Assembly: GCA_043228905.1 (NCBI GenBank)
Contig: JBHGNT010000016.1
Location: 6,386,001-6,450,000, forward strand
Reading direction: 5' to 3'
DNA: 64,000 nt
From: Azolla caroliniana
Lineage: Eukaryota; Polypodiophyta
A program made the position numbers and the translations under genes. The notes beneath the pieces are model-generated. The model was not told the origin of the DNA. It searched no databases and was given only the letters and a program-made list of their open reading frames with translations. Below are positions 43,483 to 53,297 of this stretch, in pieces; position 1 is the first letter of the stretch; each line of letters begins with the position of its first letter.

Positions 43483-45153
43483 GTTGAAGACGTCGGAACT
43501 AAACGGGCTGGCCGAGAGGATGAATCAGACCATAATGGAGAGGGTCTGGAGTATGTTGGTGCATGCAAAACTACCCAAGAAGTTTTGGGCTGAGGCACTG
43601 TCGACGGCGACATATGTGATAAACAGATCACCCTCAGTACCCTTGGACGGAGACATGCCGCAGAGAGTATGGACCGGTAAGGAAGTGTCCTACCGGCATC
43701 TAAAGGTGTTCGGGTGTCTCGCGTATGTGCATGTAGCTAAGGACCGGAGAGGAAAGTTAGATCCAAAGACCCGGCCATGCATATTCCTCGGTTACGGCGA
43801 CGATGAGTTTGGCTACCGAGTGTGGGACCCGGTTGACAAGAAGGTATTCCGGAGTCGAGATATTATCTTCATGGAGGACAAGACGCTCGCCGACTGGGAG
43901 TCGGAGAAGAAGATAATGAACTCCGAGTCGATCGGTAAGGATGCCGAACCGGCAGAAGAAGAAGTAGAGGAAGCTGAAACCGGAACCGGCCAAGACCCCG
44001 AATCGGATTCGGATGAAGAGCAAATGGAGGAGCCGGTTACCGAAGCCCAAAGACGGAGATATCCTCTTAGAGAGAGAAGGCCCCCCCGGAGATTTCCGAA
44101 TGTAGAGCATGTGCTGCTAACCAATGAGGGGGAGCCAAAAAGCTTCGAAGAAGCGAAGGATGACACCCACAGTCGCAAATGGTTAAGTGCCATGCATGAT
44201 GAGATGGATTCCCTACATGAGAACCATACGTACAAATTGATGGAGTTGCCGAAAGGAAAGCGGGCACTCCGTAACAAATGGGTGTACAAGTTAAAACCGG
44301 GAGATGCCGGCAACCCCCCGAGATACAAAGCCAGGATCGTGGTGAAGGGGTTCCAGCAGAAGAAGGGCGTGGACTTCGACGAGATATTTGCCCCGGTAGT
44401 AAAGATGACCTCCATCCGGACGGTGCTGAGTATAGCGGCAAGCATGGACCTTGAGGTAGAGCAGCTGGACGTGAAGACGACATTCCTTCACGGTGACCTT
44501 GAAGAGGAGATCTACATGCAGCAACCGGAAGGATTCGTGGAGAAAGGGAAGGAGCACCTGGTATGCCGGTTGAAGAAGAGCCTGTACGGACTGAAGCATG
44601 CTCCCCGACAATGGTACCAGAAGTTCGACTCCTTCATGACCGATCAAGGGTACCACAAGACGCAGGCCGATCACTGCGTGTTTGTGAAGAAGTTCGAAGG
44701 AAGCGACTTCCTGATACTCCTTCTGTACGTGGACGACATGTTGATCGTCAGACGGGACCAAGCCAAAATACGGATGCTGAAGAAGGCTCTCAATCGAACC
44801 TTCGCAATGAAAGACTTGGGTCCGGCAAGACAGATGCTGGGGATGCATATCATCCGGAACCGGCCAACGAAGCAATTGTGGCTGTCACAGGAGAAATACG
44901 TGACAAAGGTGCTTCAAAGGTTCAACATGTCAGATGCGAAACCGGTCGGATCGACACTCCCGACAAACTACAGATTATCCGGTAAGCAAAGCCCGAAGAT
45001 GAAAGTAGAGAAGGCTGATATGATGAAGGTTCCATATGCCTCTGCCGTCGGGAGCTTAATGTACGCAATGGTGTGTACCCGACCGGATATAGGATACGCA
45101 GTCAAAGTGGTGAGCCGGTTTATGAGCAATCCCGGCAAGGAGCACTGGAACGC
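43483..45153 (+). pseudogene. Element A integrase end and reverse transcriptase
   Basis: From LKTSELNGLAERMNQT (integrase catalytic Glu region) through FGCLAYVHVAKDRRGKLDPK and an acidic linker to RT: WVYKLKPGDAG, KARIVVKGFQQKKGVDF, VEQLDVKTTFLHGDLEEEIYMQQPEGF, KSLYGLKHAPRQWY and catalytic LLYVDDMLIV. It ends at NPGKEHWNA, where solo LTR C is inserted. This part is one open frame. Confidence 0.93.
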
Positions 45154-45717
45154 TGTCGTGAAGAAAACCGGCCATAGGCGGATTCGGAGAGAAAGGCGCG
45201 TGAACCGGCTCTTACACGGGTGGACGTGTAACTTGATATTTTGTACCCGATTCATAAACGGATCGGTGGGTGAAATACGAGGTGGCACGCATTTATCAGG
45301 GGATTGTGCGTATAACTGTTAGAGGGAGGGGAGGATAGGGAATAAAAGGGACTTGACAAGAGAAGAAAGATATCGCGCGTAAGGAGGAGGAAGGACGTTG
45401 CTACAAAACGGAGGCCGGAGCTGTCTCTCTGCTGCTCTCAAATTGTCGCTCTCTGCGTGTGTCAGGAGGTCGTTGCCTCTGCTTCGTGGACAGCCCGTGT
45501 GCTTCCAGCAGAGTCGCTCCCCTTACCCGCTTTTTTTTCGTTTCCTCGAGTCGGGTGACTATCGTCGGTGTGCGTGAGTAGGGTCCCCGTGTTGGGTCTG
45601 TCGCCGCTTTGTCGGTTGTAATCGTCAGAGTTTGTAATCTCTGTCATTATAATTAAGTGTTGTGTTTTGTCTCTCTCTTTCTCGCTTCTACGGGCCAGTG
45701 AATCTTTCTCTCTCTCC

Positions 45718-45759
<42 letters not shown>

Positions 45760-45825
45760 CCTCGGTCCAAGACCCCCGTGGTCCCGCCCCTTTCTACACG
45801 TACGCGCGTTACAACGCGACAACAC
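45149..45825 (+). mobile_element. Element C: solo LTR related to element B
   Basis: 667 bp (45154-45820) starting TGTCGTGAAG and ending CAACGCGAC. The left target sequence is AACGC and the right AACAC (one mismatch). It shares with B's LTR the first 10 bases, a CCATAGGCGGA box, the block GTCCAAGACCCCCGTGGT and the GCGCGT-ACAACGCGAC end; the middle differs. A CT microsatellite lies at about 45708-45756. It lies between RT and RNase H of A. Confidence 0.88.
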
Positions 45826-46375
45826 GGTCAAATGGATACTCTGGTACTTAAAGGGCACTTCGGATATGTGTCTTCGATTCGGCTCCGGAAAACCTCAACT
45901 TGACGGTTTTACCAATTCGGACATGTCGGCTGATGTGGATACCAGTCGGTCTACATCCGAGTATGTAATGACATATGTAGGGGGAGCTGTTTCGTGGCAG
46001 TCGAGGCTGCAGAAGACGGTTGCGTTGTCAACCATGGAGGCGGAGTACATGGCGGTTGTGGAAGCCGGCAAGGAAATATTATGGATGAAGGACTTCATCG
46101 GAGAGCTCGGTATCCGGCAAGATGAATACCGGCTCTATTGTGACAGTCAAAGTGCCATCCACCTTGCTAAGAATGCAACCTACCATTCCCGAACGAAGCA
46201 TATCCAGCGAAGGTATCACTGGATCTGGGAAAGAGTAGATGACCAGGAGTTCGCGCTGACGAAGATCCACACGGCCGAGAACGGGTCAGATATGCTGACC
46301 AAAGGGCTGATACCCGACAAGCTGGAAGCCTGCCGGAAGCGGATCGGACTAGTGAGACATCCCATGCCGGAGTGA
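45826..46375 (+). pseudogene. Element A RNase H
   Basis: It resumes after C at VKWILWYLKGT and covers GFTNSDMSADVDTSRSTSEYV, SRLQKTVALSTMEAEYMAV, YCDSQSAIHLAKNATYHSRTKHI, ending at HPMPE and a stop at 46375, followed by the polypurine tract. Open throughout. Confidence 0.93.
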
Positions 46376-46385
46376 AGGGGGAGTT

Positions 46386-46755
46386 TATTAGGAAACAGGT
46401 CCCTCCGAATGGGAAGTGAGAAGAACAGTGTTGATGAGAAACTCGGCCGAGGCCGAAACCGGATGAAGAATACCCGGCAAAGGAAGACCCGGTGAGAACC
46501 GGATGAAGAATACCCAGAAACGGAAGACCCAGTGAGAACCGGATGACGAGTACCCGGCAAGCGTCAGATGATGCAGGCCGGTGAGGAGTGCTCATCGGAT
46601 GAAGAGACATATTTGTAAATATGTTTCTGAGAGTCCATCGTGGCTATATTTGTAAATAGCCGAAAAGTCATATTAGTATAAATATGACTTAGGGCAAACT
46701 TTTGAGTTGTGTTGTTGTCATTCTTGTTGGTGCAAGAAGAGAGAGTGTAACAGTG

Positions 46756-46796
<41 letters not shown>

Positions 46797-47064
46797 GTTG
46801 TTACCTCTGTTGTAACCGCCACTTGTGGCGAAGATCGTGAGCACGAGGTCGTTGCCTCCGTGAGCTCACTGTTGTACATTGTGATATAGTGATAGTTTGC
46901 AGCCTGTGGGCTGCCGTGGTTTTTCCCTAGTTTGGGTTTTCCACGTAAACATCTTGTGTACTCTTCTCTCTTTTTTGTCGTGCATTCTTTCCCCATTTTT
47001 CTGTGTATGATTCTAAGCTCGGTTGTGGCCGAGCGCTACGCATAGGGAGCGTGAGTTCCAGACA
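46386..47064 (+). repeat. 3' LTR of element A
   Basis: TATTAGG (mutated TG)...CCAGACA, 679 bp; about 30 bp longer than the 5' copy because of one extra repeat of the AACCGGATGA-AGTACCC unit near 46.5 kb. It keeps the three palindromes and the GA tract. Confidence 0.95.
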
Positions 47065-47069
47065 CGATT

Positions 47070-47241
47070 TGAGACATTGTAGCCGTCAGAGGTAGTTGTG
47101 GTCTCGGCGGCCCAATCGACTCACTTACATCGAAATCTTCACTCCTCTCACTTTCTTCTCTTGCTTGAGCTCATGGCTAACATGAAGTTACCACTGTTAT
47201 ATTTCTTACCACAACTTGTAAACCCTATTCCATAAAGGAAT
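47070..47241. other. Continuation of the host sequence of element A
   Basis: With A and one CGATT removed this joins 19620. No ORF or known motif recognised. Confidence 0.4.
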
Positions 47242-47707
47242 TGTTAATAATTAGGTAAATAATTGAGGGTTAATTAGTATCTAATTATGTGAGTAGTTAA
47301 ACACATTTGTGATTAAGCAACGGAAATCTATGTGATATGTGTGAGTATAAGAGGAAGAGAGAAAGAGCACTTATGAATAATAAGACAAGATGGGGGATGA
47401 TTAACAAGAGTGTAGCTAGATAACCAAGCTCTCTATATTAATAAGCATCAGGTTATAAAAATACCCACAATGAGGTATATATACATCTCATGTGCAAGGG
47501 TGCACATGTGTGAGGAGAATATAGGTACAAAGATGTAAGTCCTATATTAAATATACTTGGGAGTGGAGGATCTAGAATGTATCCCACTAAGTACAAGGTC
47601 CTATTTAAGGCTTTAAGGTTAACACACTAACTAGATTCTATTTATGTAACTACTAAGTTACATAATTGACAAAATAACTAAACCTAGTTGAGCTTGATAT
47701 CTCAACA
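47242..47707 (-). repeat. Probable solo LTR of a copia family related to element G
   Basis: Ends TGTTAATAAT and ATCTCAACA. On the minus strand it begins TGTTGAGATATCAAGCTCAA, nearly the same as the start of G's LTR (TGTTGAGAATCAAGCTCAA), and has a TATA-like GTATATATACC. No target duplication is visible (GGAAT versus AAGAT). Confidence 0.45.
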
Positions 47708-50700
47708 AAGATTTTCTTGTATAAACTAAAATTGAGATCCTAATATGATTTCATTTTATCTTAAACTTGTGTTAAATTGTTAATTGTGTATTAATCTCTC
47801 CCATGCATTTGTGTCATCCTTTGCTTGCATCGGCGATCATCTGCACTCCCAAGCATTCATGTCGTAGGAACATTTCAACTAGGTGCTTCTTTCAACTATA
47901 GTAAGCGTTTCCTTTCGACGAAACCCTTTGACAAACTAACTTGGGGTTTCTACGACTAAGCCTATCTTTCGACATATGTGTTTCTTCAACAACCGCAAAC
48001 CTTCAACTAGTTCGATTTTTCGATTAGCACGAGCCTTCGCCTAGTTTGATTTTCCAACAAGCACGATCTTTCAACAAAGTACGAGACTTTAACTTACACC
48101 TCCCTTCGACGTGCTTTGACACCCAAGTCTTTTCAACTCCTAGATCGTTTTTTACCTCATTTTTTTGAGTCCTCCTAACCGTAATGTCCTCTGTGGTCAA
48201 ATACCCACGTGGTCCCATTCAAATAGCACATGCACATGCGTTTACACGACAACTGTGTGTGGATTTTTCAGGGTTCAATAATGTTGGTCAAAGAGATCAT
48301 TACTTCTGTTTTGGTCAAACTTTGCTAGTTCATTAAAAGCTAAATATGATAATATTCTTACACATCAATTCTTGATTGTTATTATAAATTGTTATTCGGA
48401 AGTGTTGGAATTGCATTCCAATTTTTCTTTGTGGGTAAATCATAAGATGACTTGTTAGTTTTCTCCCCCTTGTTAGTTGTTCTTTGCTACTTTAGATGCA
48501 TAAATGTTCACCTCCTTAGCTTATTTAAGGGAAGGATCTTTGGTTGGCCATTGACTATCACAATAAGGGTTTGGTAGTATCTTCTATATAGTAGTGACTC
48601 CAAAATTTATTTACGCAAAAAGTGCATAGTCGACTAGTCTTATCAAATGTGCCGCAAGATCCCATCTCACATCAAAGTGAGATTGAATTAAGTTGTAAAG
48701 AAGCAACATTTGAATGGTAGACAACAAGATGGACTCCAACACATTTGTAAAGTGTGAGCTTCCACACTTGTCCTATGTCATGACACATTAGTGTTGCAAG
48801 GCTTCATTCACAATCTATAGATGCATCATGAAGCTAGTGTGTTGCATCCCAACTTCGAACCCATTTTCCATGTAGTGCATCTAACCAAAACACAAAAATT
48901 TACTTTCACATGTCTCTTTGTTTGATTCCCATGAAGTTTTAGGAAGTCGATATTAAGTATCCAACAAGAGACATCGAGCTCAACCAATCTTAGGAAAAGA
49001 GTGATAGAACAAACCATACAAGAAACAATATAGGCCAATGAGCAACCTAGTGTGAAAGGGAGACACTTGCCCTATAAAAAGCAATAAAAACCAACTTTTG
49101 GTGACACTTGAAGCTCTTCTTGTTTCTCAGGGTTCCTCCATTTCTATTAGTACACTAATAACTCCTCTTTTATCTCCTTAATCCTTTTGTTATAGTTAAG
49201 AGATATTAGGGTTAAGAGCTAAGTAAGTCAATTCCTAATCTCCTCCACTTGTATGGTGCTAAACCTCTTTGTATTGAGAAGTAGTGTCAATAATAATATA
49301 TATTCTTTGTGTAAGAGAGAGAGAGAGAGAGAGAGAGCAATTAATTGATGATAAGTAAATGTTAAGCAAACTAGTAGCTTGAAGGTGCCTGACAACCACT
49401 TTCGCCAGATTTGCCATCAAAAGGATATATGTCGGTTCGGAGTCAAGGATAACGACATCGATGGGAGGCATAGCTCCATCGATCTATGGATATGTCCCGT
49501 GAGGTACATGGAAAGGGTTGTTGAATATATGCTTAAGGTTCAAAAAAGTCCCTCACATCGACTTCCTATAATCGCATGCGAAGCAAGCAAAAAGATCCAA
49601 AAGACGCATACAAGCAAAATTTTGTGTTCCGGTTGGATGTAAGATATGAAAAAGTGGTTTGGTAGATGGGATGCAACACACAAGTGATGAGAGTGGTTGA
49701 TTATGCACACTTTGCCCTAAACAAGTTCAAGAGTCTGAGTATCACACTTTGATATAATGCTCTGCCTTTGATCATATTCGACCATGCTTTCCACACATCT
49801 TTGACCAAGCACAATCCTTGCACGAATTTCTCTCACAACCACATTGTGCACTCTCGATAGCAACATTCATTGATAAAGTTCTTGAACATTGAGAGTCACT
49901 ACTCACTTTCACACGTATCACGTGAGATGTAATTTTTTGGGTCTCGTAGGTCATATTTGACCTCCGAATATGATAATATAATCTATCTATCTCCATCCTT
50001 CTTCTCCCCTTCTCCTTCTTTTGTAAGGTCTAAAAGGTCTTCTCCCAAATAAGAGAAAGTGGGTGTTATTTTGCATGCAACACCTTGCTTTTGGCGCATG
50101 AGTTTAGCAAAAGGTATTGTCACACACACATTTGTTTCCCATGTCATTCATTTCCCCACTTAATCATCCATGGCCCAAGTTGGACTCAAACATTTGATAT
50201 CTCATTCATAGCACACACATTTACCTATTGAACCAAGCCTTCTTGTTGAAGTCTACTTCAACTTATTCATTTCATTTCTTCCTTTCCACACCTTCGATCC
50301 ATCAACCCAGTCTCTTAGTAACCTTAATTTAACTTAATTCCTCCCATGAGCTTCCCACATCATGACAAAGTTTCTCAAATGCACAAAGTACTCTTTTTCC
50401 TACCTCTAACTATAAGTTGCACATTCATTCCATCTATGGTTTGAGGGAGCTTCAAGGTTGATGTATATCTTAAAGTGTTGCACAATTTCAAGGGCTTCAT
50501 CATTGTGCATAATGCATGGTTTAGATAAATACATAGACCGAATTGAGTTGATAAGAATGGGCATCCTTGCTTAACACTGATAATGTCATTGAATTTTTAT
50601 GAAACTCCATCACCCATACGCATACAACCTCCTCATACATTTGGGAAACAAGCATATATTCACTTACTTAAAAGGGAAGAAGAAGCAAGAGCAACTTCTT

Positions 50701-50825
50701 CATATTCATGCCACCCCTCTCCCTACATAGGATAGATAGGTAGTGGAGACTAAGAAGTGTTGTAACCCTGGATTTTACATACAATTAATATAATTGTGTG
50801 GTTTTATTGAGAGAGAGTAAGAGAG
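47708..50825. other. AT-rich spacer with decayed LTR relics, no gene
   Basis: At about 48194-48252 a segment resembles the last 58 bp of the B/C LTRs (GTCAAATACCCACGTGGTCCC...TTTACACGACAAC). At 49.1-49.35 kb is a leader-like stretch with a (GA)n tract (about 49315-49337), as in the other LTRs. Nothing codes for a recognisable protein. Confidence 0.45.
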
Positions 50826-51009
50826 CCTAGATGGATGTAGCTCAGTTGGTAAGGTTGCCCAATGGAGACCAGGTGGTCATGGGTTCAACCCCTACATTCC
50901 ACTGCCACGGTGGCATTTAGTGAAATAAGAGATCTTTTGGAGTAATAGAGAGGTGAGAAATTTGGGTTTCGAACCCAAGATGTAGTGTAAGTGACTTATT
51001 AAATTACAA
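50826..51009 (+). mobile_element. tRNA-derived SINE
   Basis: The head (about 50832-50901) is tRNA-like: A box TAGCTCAGTTGG at 50838-50849 and B box GGTTCAACCCC at 50882-50892, 44 nt apart as in a tRNA, with near-complementary ends GGATGT and ACATTCC. A non-tRNA body follows. TAAGAGAG occurs on both sides (50818-50825, 51010-51017) as a possible target duplication, although the sequence is simple. It is not a functional tRNA gene: the anticodon arm does not fold well. Confidence 0.65.
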
Positions 51010-51017
51010 TAAGAGAG

Positions 51018-52430
51018 AGAGAATAGATTTTCTTAAACCATAAAGCTAAATTTGATTAAAGCAATTACGTTTTGTTTAAATCAAGAATTGAAACCGAAAC
51101 CTCTAGCTAGCATGATAACCAACTACACTATCTAAGCATGTTAAAAAACTAACAGAATTGCCTATTTTAATGTCTATGGGGATGACGAGGCCTAACGCAT
51201 GATGAGGATCAAGTTTGTCCATTGAACCGTAGACATCTAGTGTGTGAGACTAGGGTGATAACCAACTCAATTATCAAAAGAAAGAAAGAAAGGAGACATA
51301 TATATTATTGATTGCACTAACCCTTTCTATCAAATTTATCACTCTTAACCGGAAAGCAAAGAGAAGCAAATGATTACCAAAAGTGTCATTTATCATCTTT
51401 CACATTATTTGGCCCCTTTCACGATATAGCAACCACGGAGTATTTACCTTTTGCCCCCTTCTCCTTGATCTTTAACTTGTCCCTTTGGTGTCAATGCCAT
51501 CATAAAGGCATGGGAAGTAAGTATACCTCAAGATCAAACAACTTCATTGTAGATTTTAATACAATGTCAAATGTAGAAGATGTTAGTATGGGATTCATAG
51601 TAAGGCATAAGACGTCTCAAGAGTTGAATGCATATGTGAAAGGTCATGCCCATATATAGACAAGTAGAAGCCACTCAAATACATGGAACACAATAAAATT
51701 GTGATAAATGCTAATTTAATCGAGTCAAGGCTTGATTCACATTTTCCTCGCCTCTCAAAAATTTCATGCATCAAGACTTCCTTCATTGTCACCAATTTTG
51801 AGAACCAATGAGCAAAGCATGATAATATTGTGAATTATGATCTTATGATGTAGAAACAAAAGAGCGAACATAACATTTCCATGAGAGATCCCTATGCTTG
51901 TTCTCTCCCCCCCCCTCCCCTTCCGTCGTCGTGCAGTGTAATAGGGTGATGTATAACGATGCGCGCTTTTGAACTCCTCAAAGTCTTGTCGTGCTCAGGG
52001 AGATTCAAACCATGGACCATCTATGTACACAGAATCTAAATTCTTAAAGAGTGCGCTACCCGAACACGTGCATGGACCATTTTTTCTACAGAACCTTAAG
52101 TTCAGGTGGTGCTGAGGGAGCCACGACCCCCTCCACCCCACTCACTCCCCCAAGGGAACCATACTCTACAGGATCTTTATATTCTAGGGCGTGATCAGGG
52201 AAACACAGGGACGATTTCGGTACAGGAACCTTAATATAACGAATCTGTGTGCGCTCGGCTGGAGATATGTGAAACCTCGAGGGGATCATTTCCATACATA
52301 CGGAGACTTGATTCTGGGTGTCTGTGTGCGGACTGGGGGGGGGGGGAGGCTCGGACCCTTAGTGGCATTCAAGATGAGAGAGATATGAGTCCACTCCACA
52401 GGTAGTATCTTTTAGTTTCTTTCTTTCTTG
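51018..52430. other. Spacer, no gene
   Basis: Apart from the SINE-like fragment I see only AT-rich sequence and a G-run at about 52336-52347. Confidence 0.5.
51955..52070 (-). mobile_element. Possible tRNA-derived SINE fragment
   Basis: On the minus strand GGGTAGCGCAC (about 52061-52051) and GGTTTGAATCT (52011-52001) resemble A and B boxes at tRNA-like spacing. The ends are not defined. Confidence 0.35.
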
Positions 52431-52499
52431 TTGGATGTGGACAGTGGCATCCCAAATTTCCACAAGGAGATAATGAGAGCAGAAGGCCATTTATGTAAA

Positions 52500-53297
52500 T
52501 TTGCCCAAATGATCAAATATCCTTCCTCTTCTTCCCCCCCCTTCCCCCTTCTCCCTTCCTTTTCCTCTTCCTTTTTTCCTCTCCAAAGAAAGAGGAAGAA
52601 CAGAGAGAGCAGAGAGCTTTTCAAGCAGACTGTTAACCGTCGATTTCTTGCTATCTCCGCACACAGGTATTCCATTATTCATCTACCGCCTTATCTTTCA
52701 CCATAAATCCCCCCTCCTCCTCCTCCTCCTCCTCCTCCTCCTCCTCCTCCTTCGTTCATAGGGTTTTGCGGGATCTCACCGTCTTTGCGGCCACAGTAGA
52801 ATCAAGGCGCTTTTCTCCTCTCATCTCTTTGGCACAGAAATGATTAGGGTTCTTTCTTTCTTTTTTAGGGGGGAGGGGAGGGGTTTAATAGCTTCCGATT
52901 AGCAGTAAGTTTTCCAGGGTTTTTTTTTTTTAAGGCTTCTTTGGTAGTGAGCACCGAAACTAGGGTTTTAAGATCTGCTCAAAAAGCAGAATGTTATTGC
53001 AATTTGAGGGTTTTAGGATTTTTTTAGCATCAGCGAAGAAATTAGGGTTTATTTTGCACGACCAGCTCAGAGGATAGTTTCTTACAGTGCCTTAGTAGCT
53101 TCGCAAATTGCATCCTTTTATGTTTTCTAGGGTTTCTTTAACTATCAACTGGTGTGTTCTATGATCAGCGGGGAAATTTGGGTTTTCTAGTAGCAGCCTA
53201 ATTTGTAGAATAACATAATCGTGGGCCTGGGGAAAAGCTATATAAGTGGAAGCCTATTTGATTGCTTTACAGAGAAAAAAAGAAAGAAGAGAAAAGC
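52500..53297 (+). promoter_or_regulatory. KH gene 5' leader with an intron
   Basis: A pyrimidine-rich stretch (52520-52580) then a leader ending CACACAG|GTATTC at 52666/52667. The matching acceptor GCTTTACAG at 53272 gives a 606-bp 5'-UTR intron just before the start codon. The intron holds a (TCC)n repeat at about 52710-52750 and several TAGGGTTT motifs common in plant leader introns. Transcription start not determined. Confidence 0.6.

Larger units (their letters stand above)
19621..47069 (+). mobile_element. Element A: Ty1/copia retrotransposon carrying three nested insertions
   Basis: LTRs at 19626-20271 and 46386-47064 are flanked by CGATT on both sides (19621-19625, 47065-47069). A tRNA-iMet primer site follows the 5' LTR and a GAAGGGGGAGTT polypurine tract precedes the 3' LTR. 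Pieces in plus order are gag, zinc knuckle, protease, integrase, RT and RNase H. Net length without D, B and C is about 5.2 kb. The coding part is damaged: a TAG in gag, loss of the GAG-pre-integrase domain and Asp-to-Asn in the integrase core. Confidence 0.97.

Noticed and set aside
47242-47707. 5' LTR of element G
   Set aside because: Its U3 start resembles G's LTR, but the other end differs, no primer site adjoins it and no G target duplication is present; treated as a separate solo LTR.
50832-50901. Functional tRNA gene
   Set aside because: A and B boxes are good but the anticodon arm is poor and the acceptor stem has a bulge; a SINE head explains it better.
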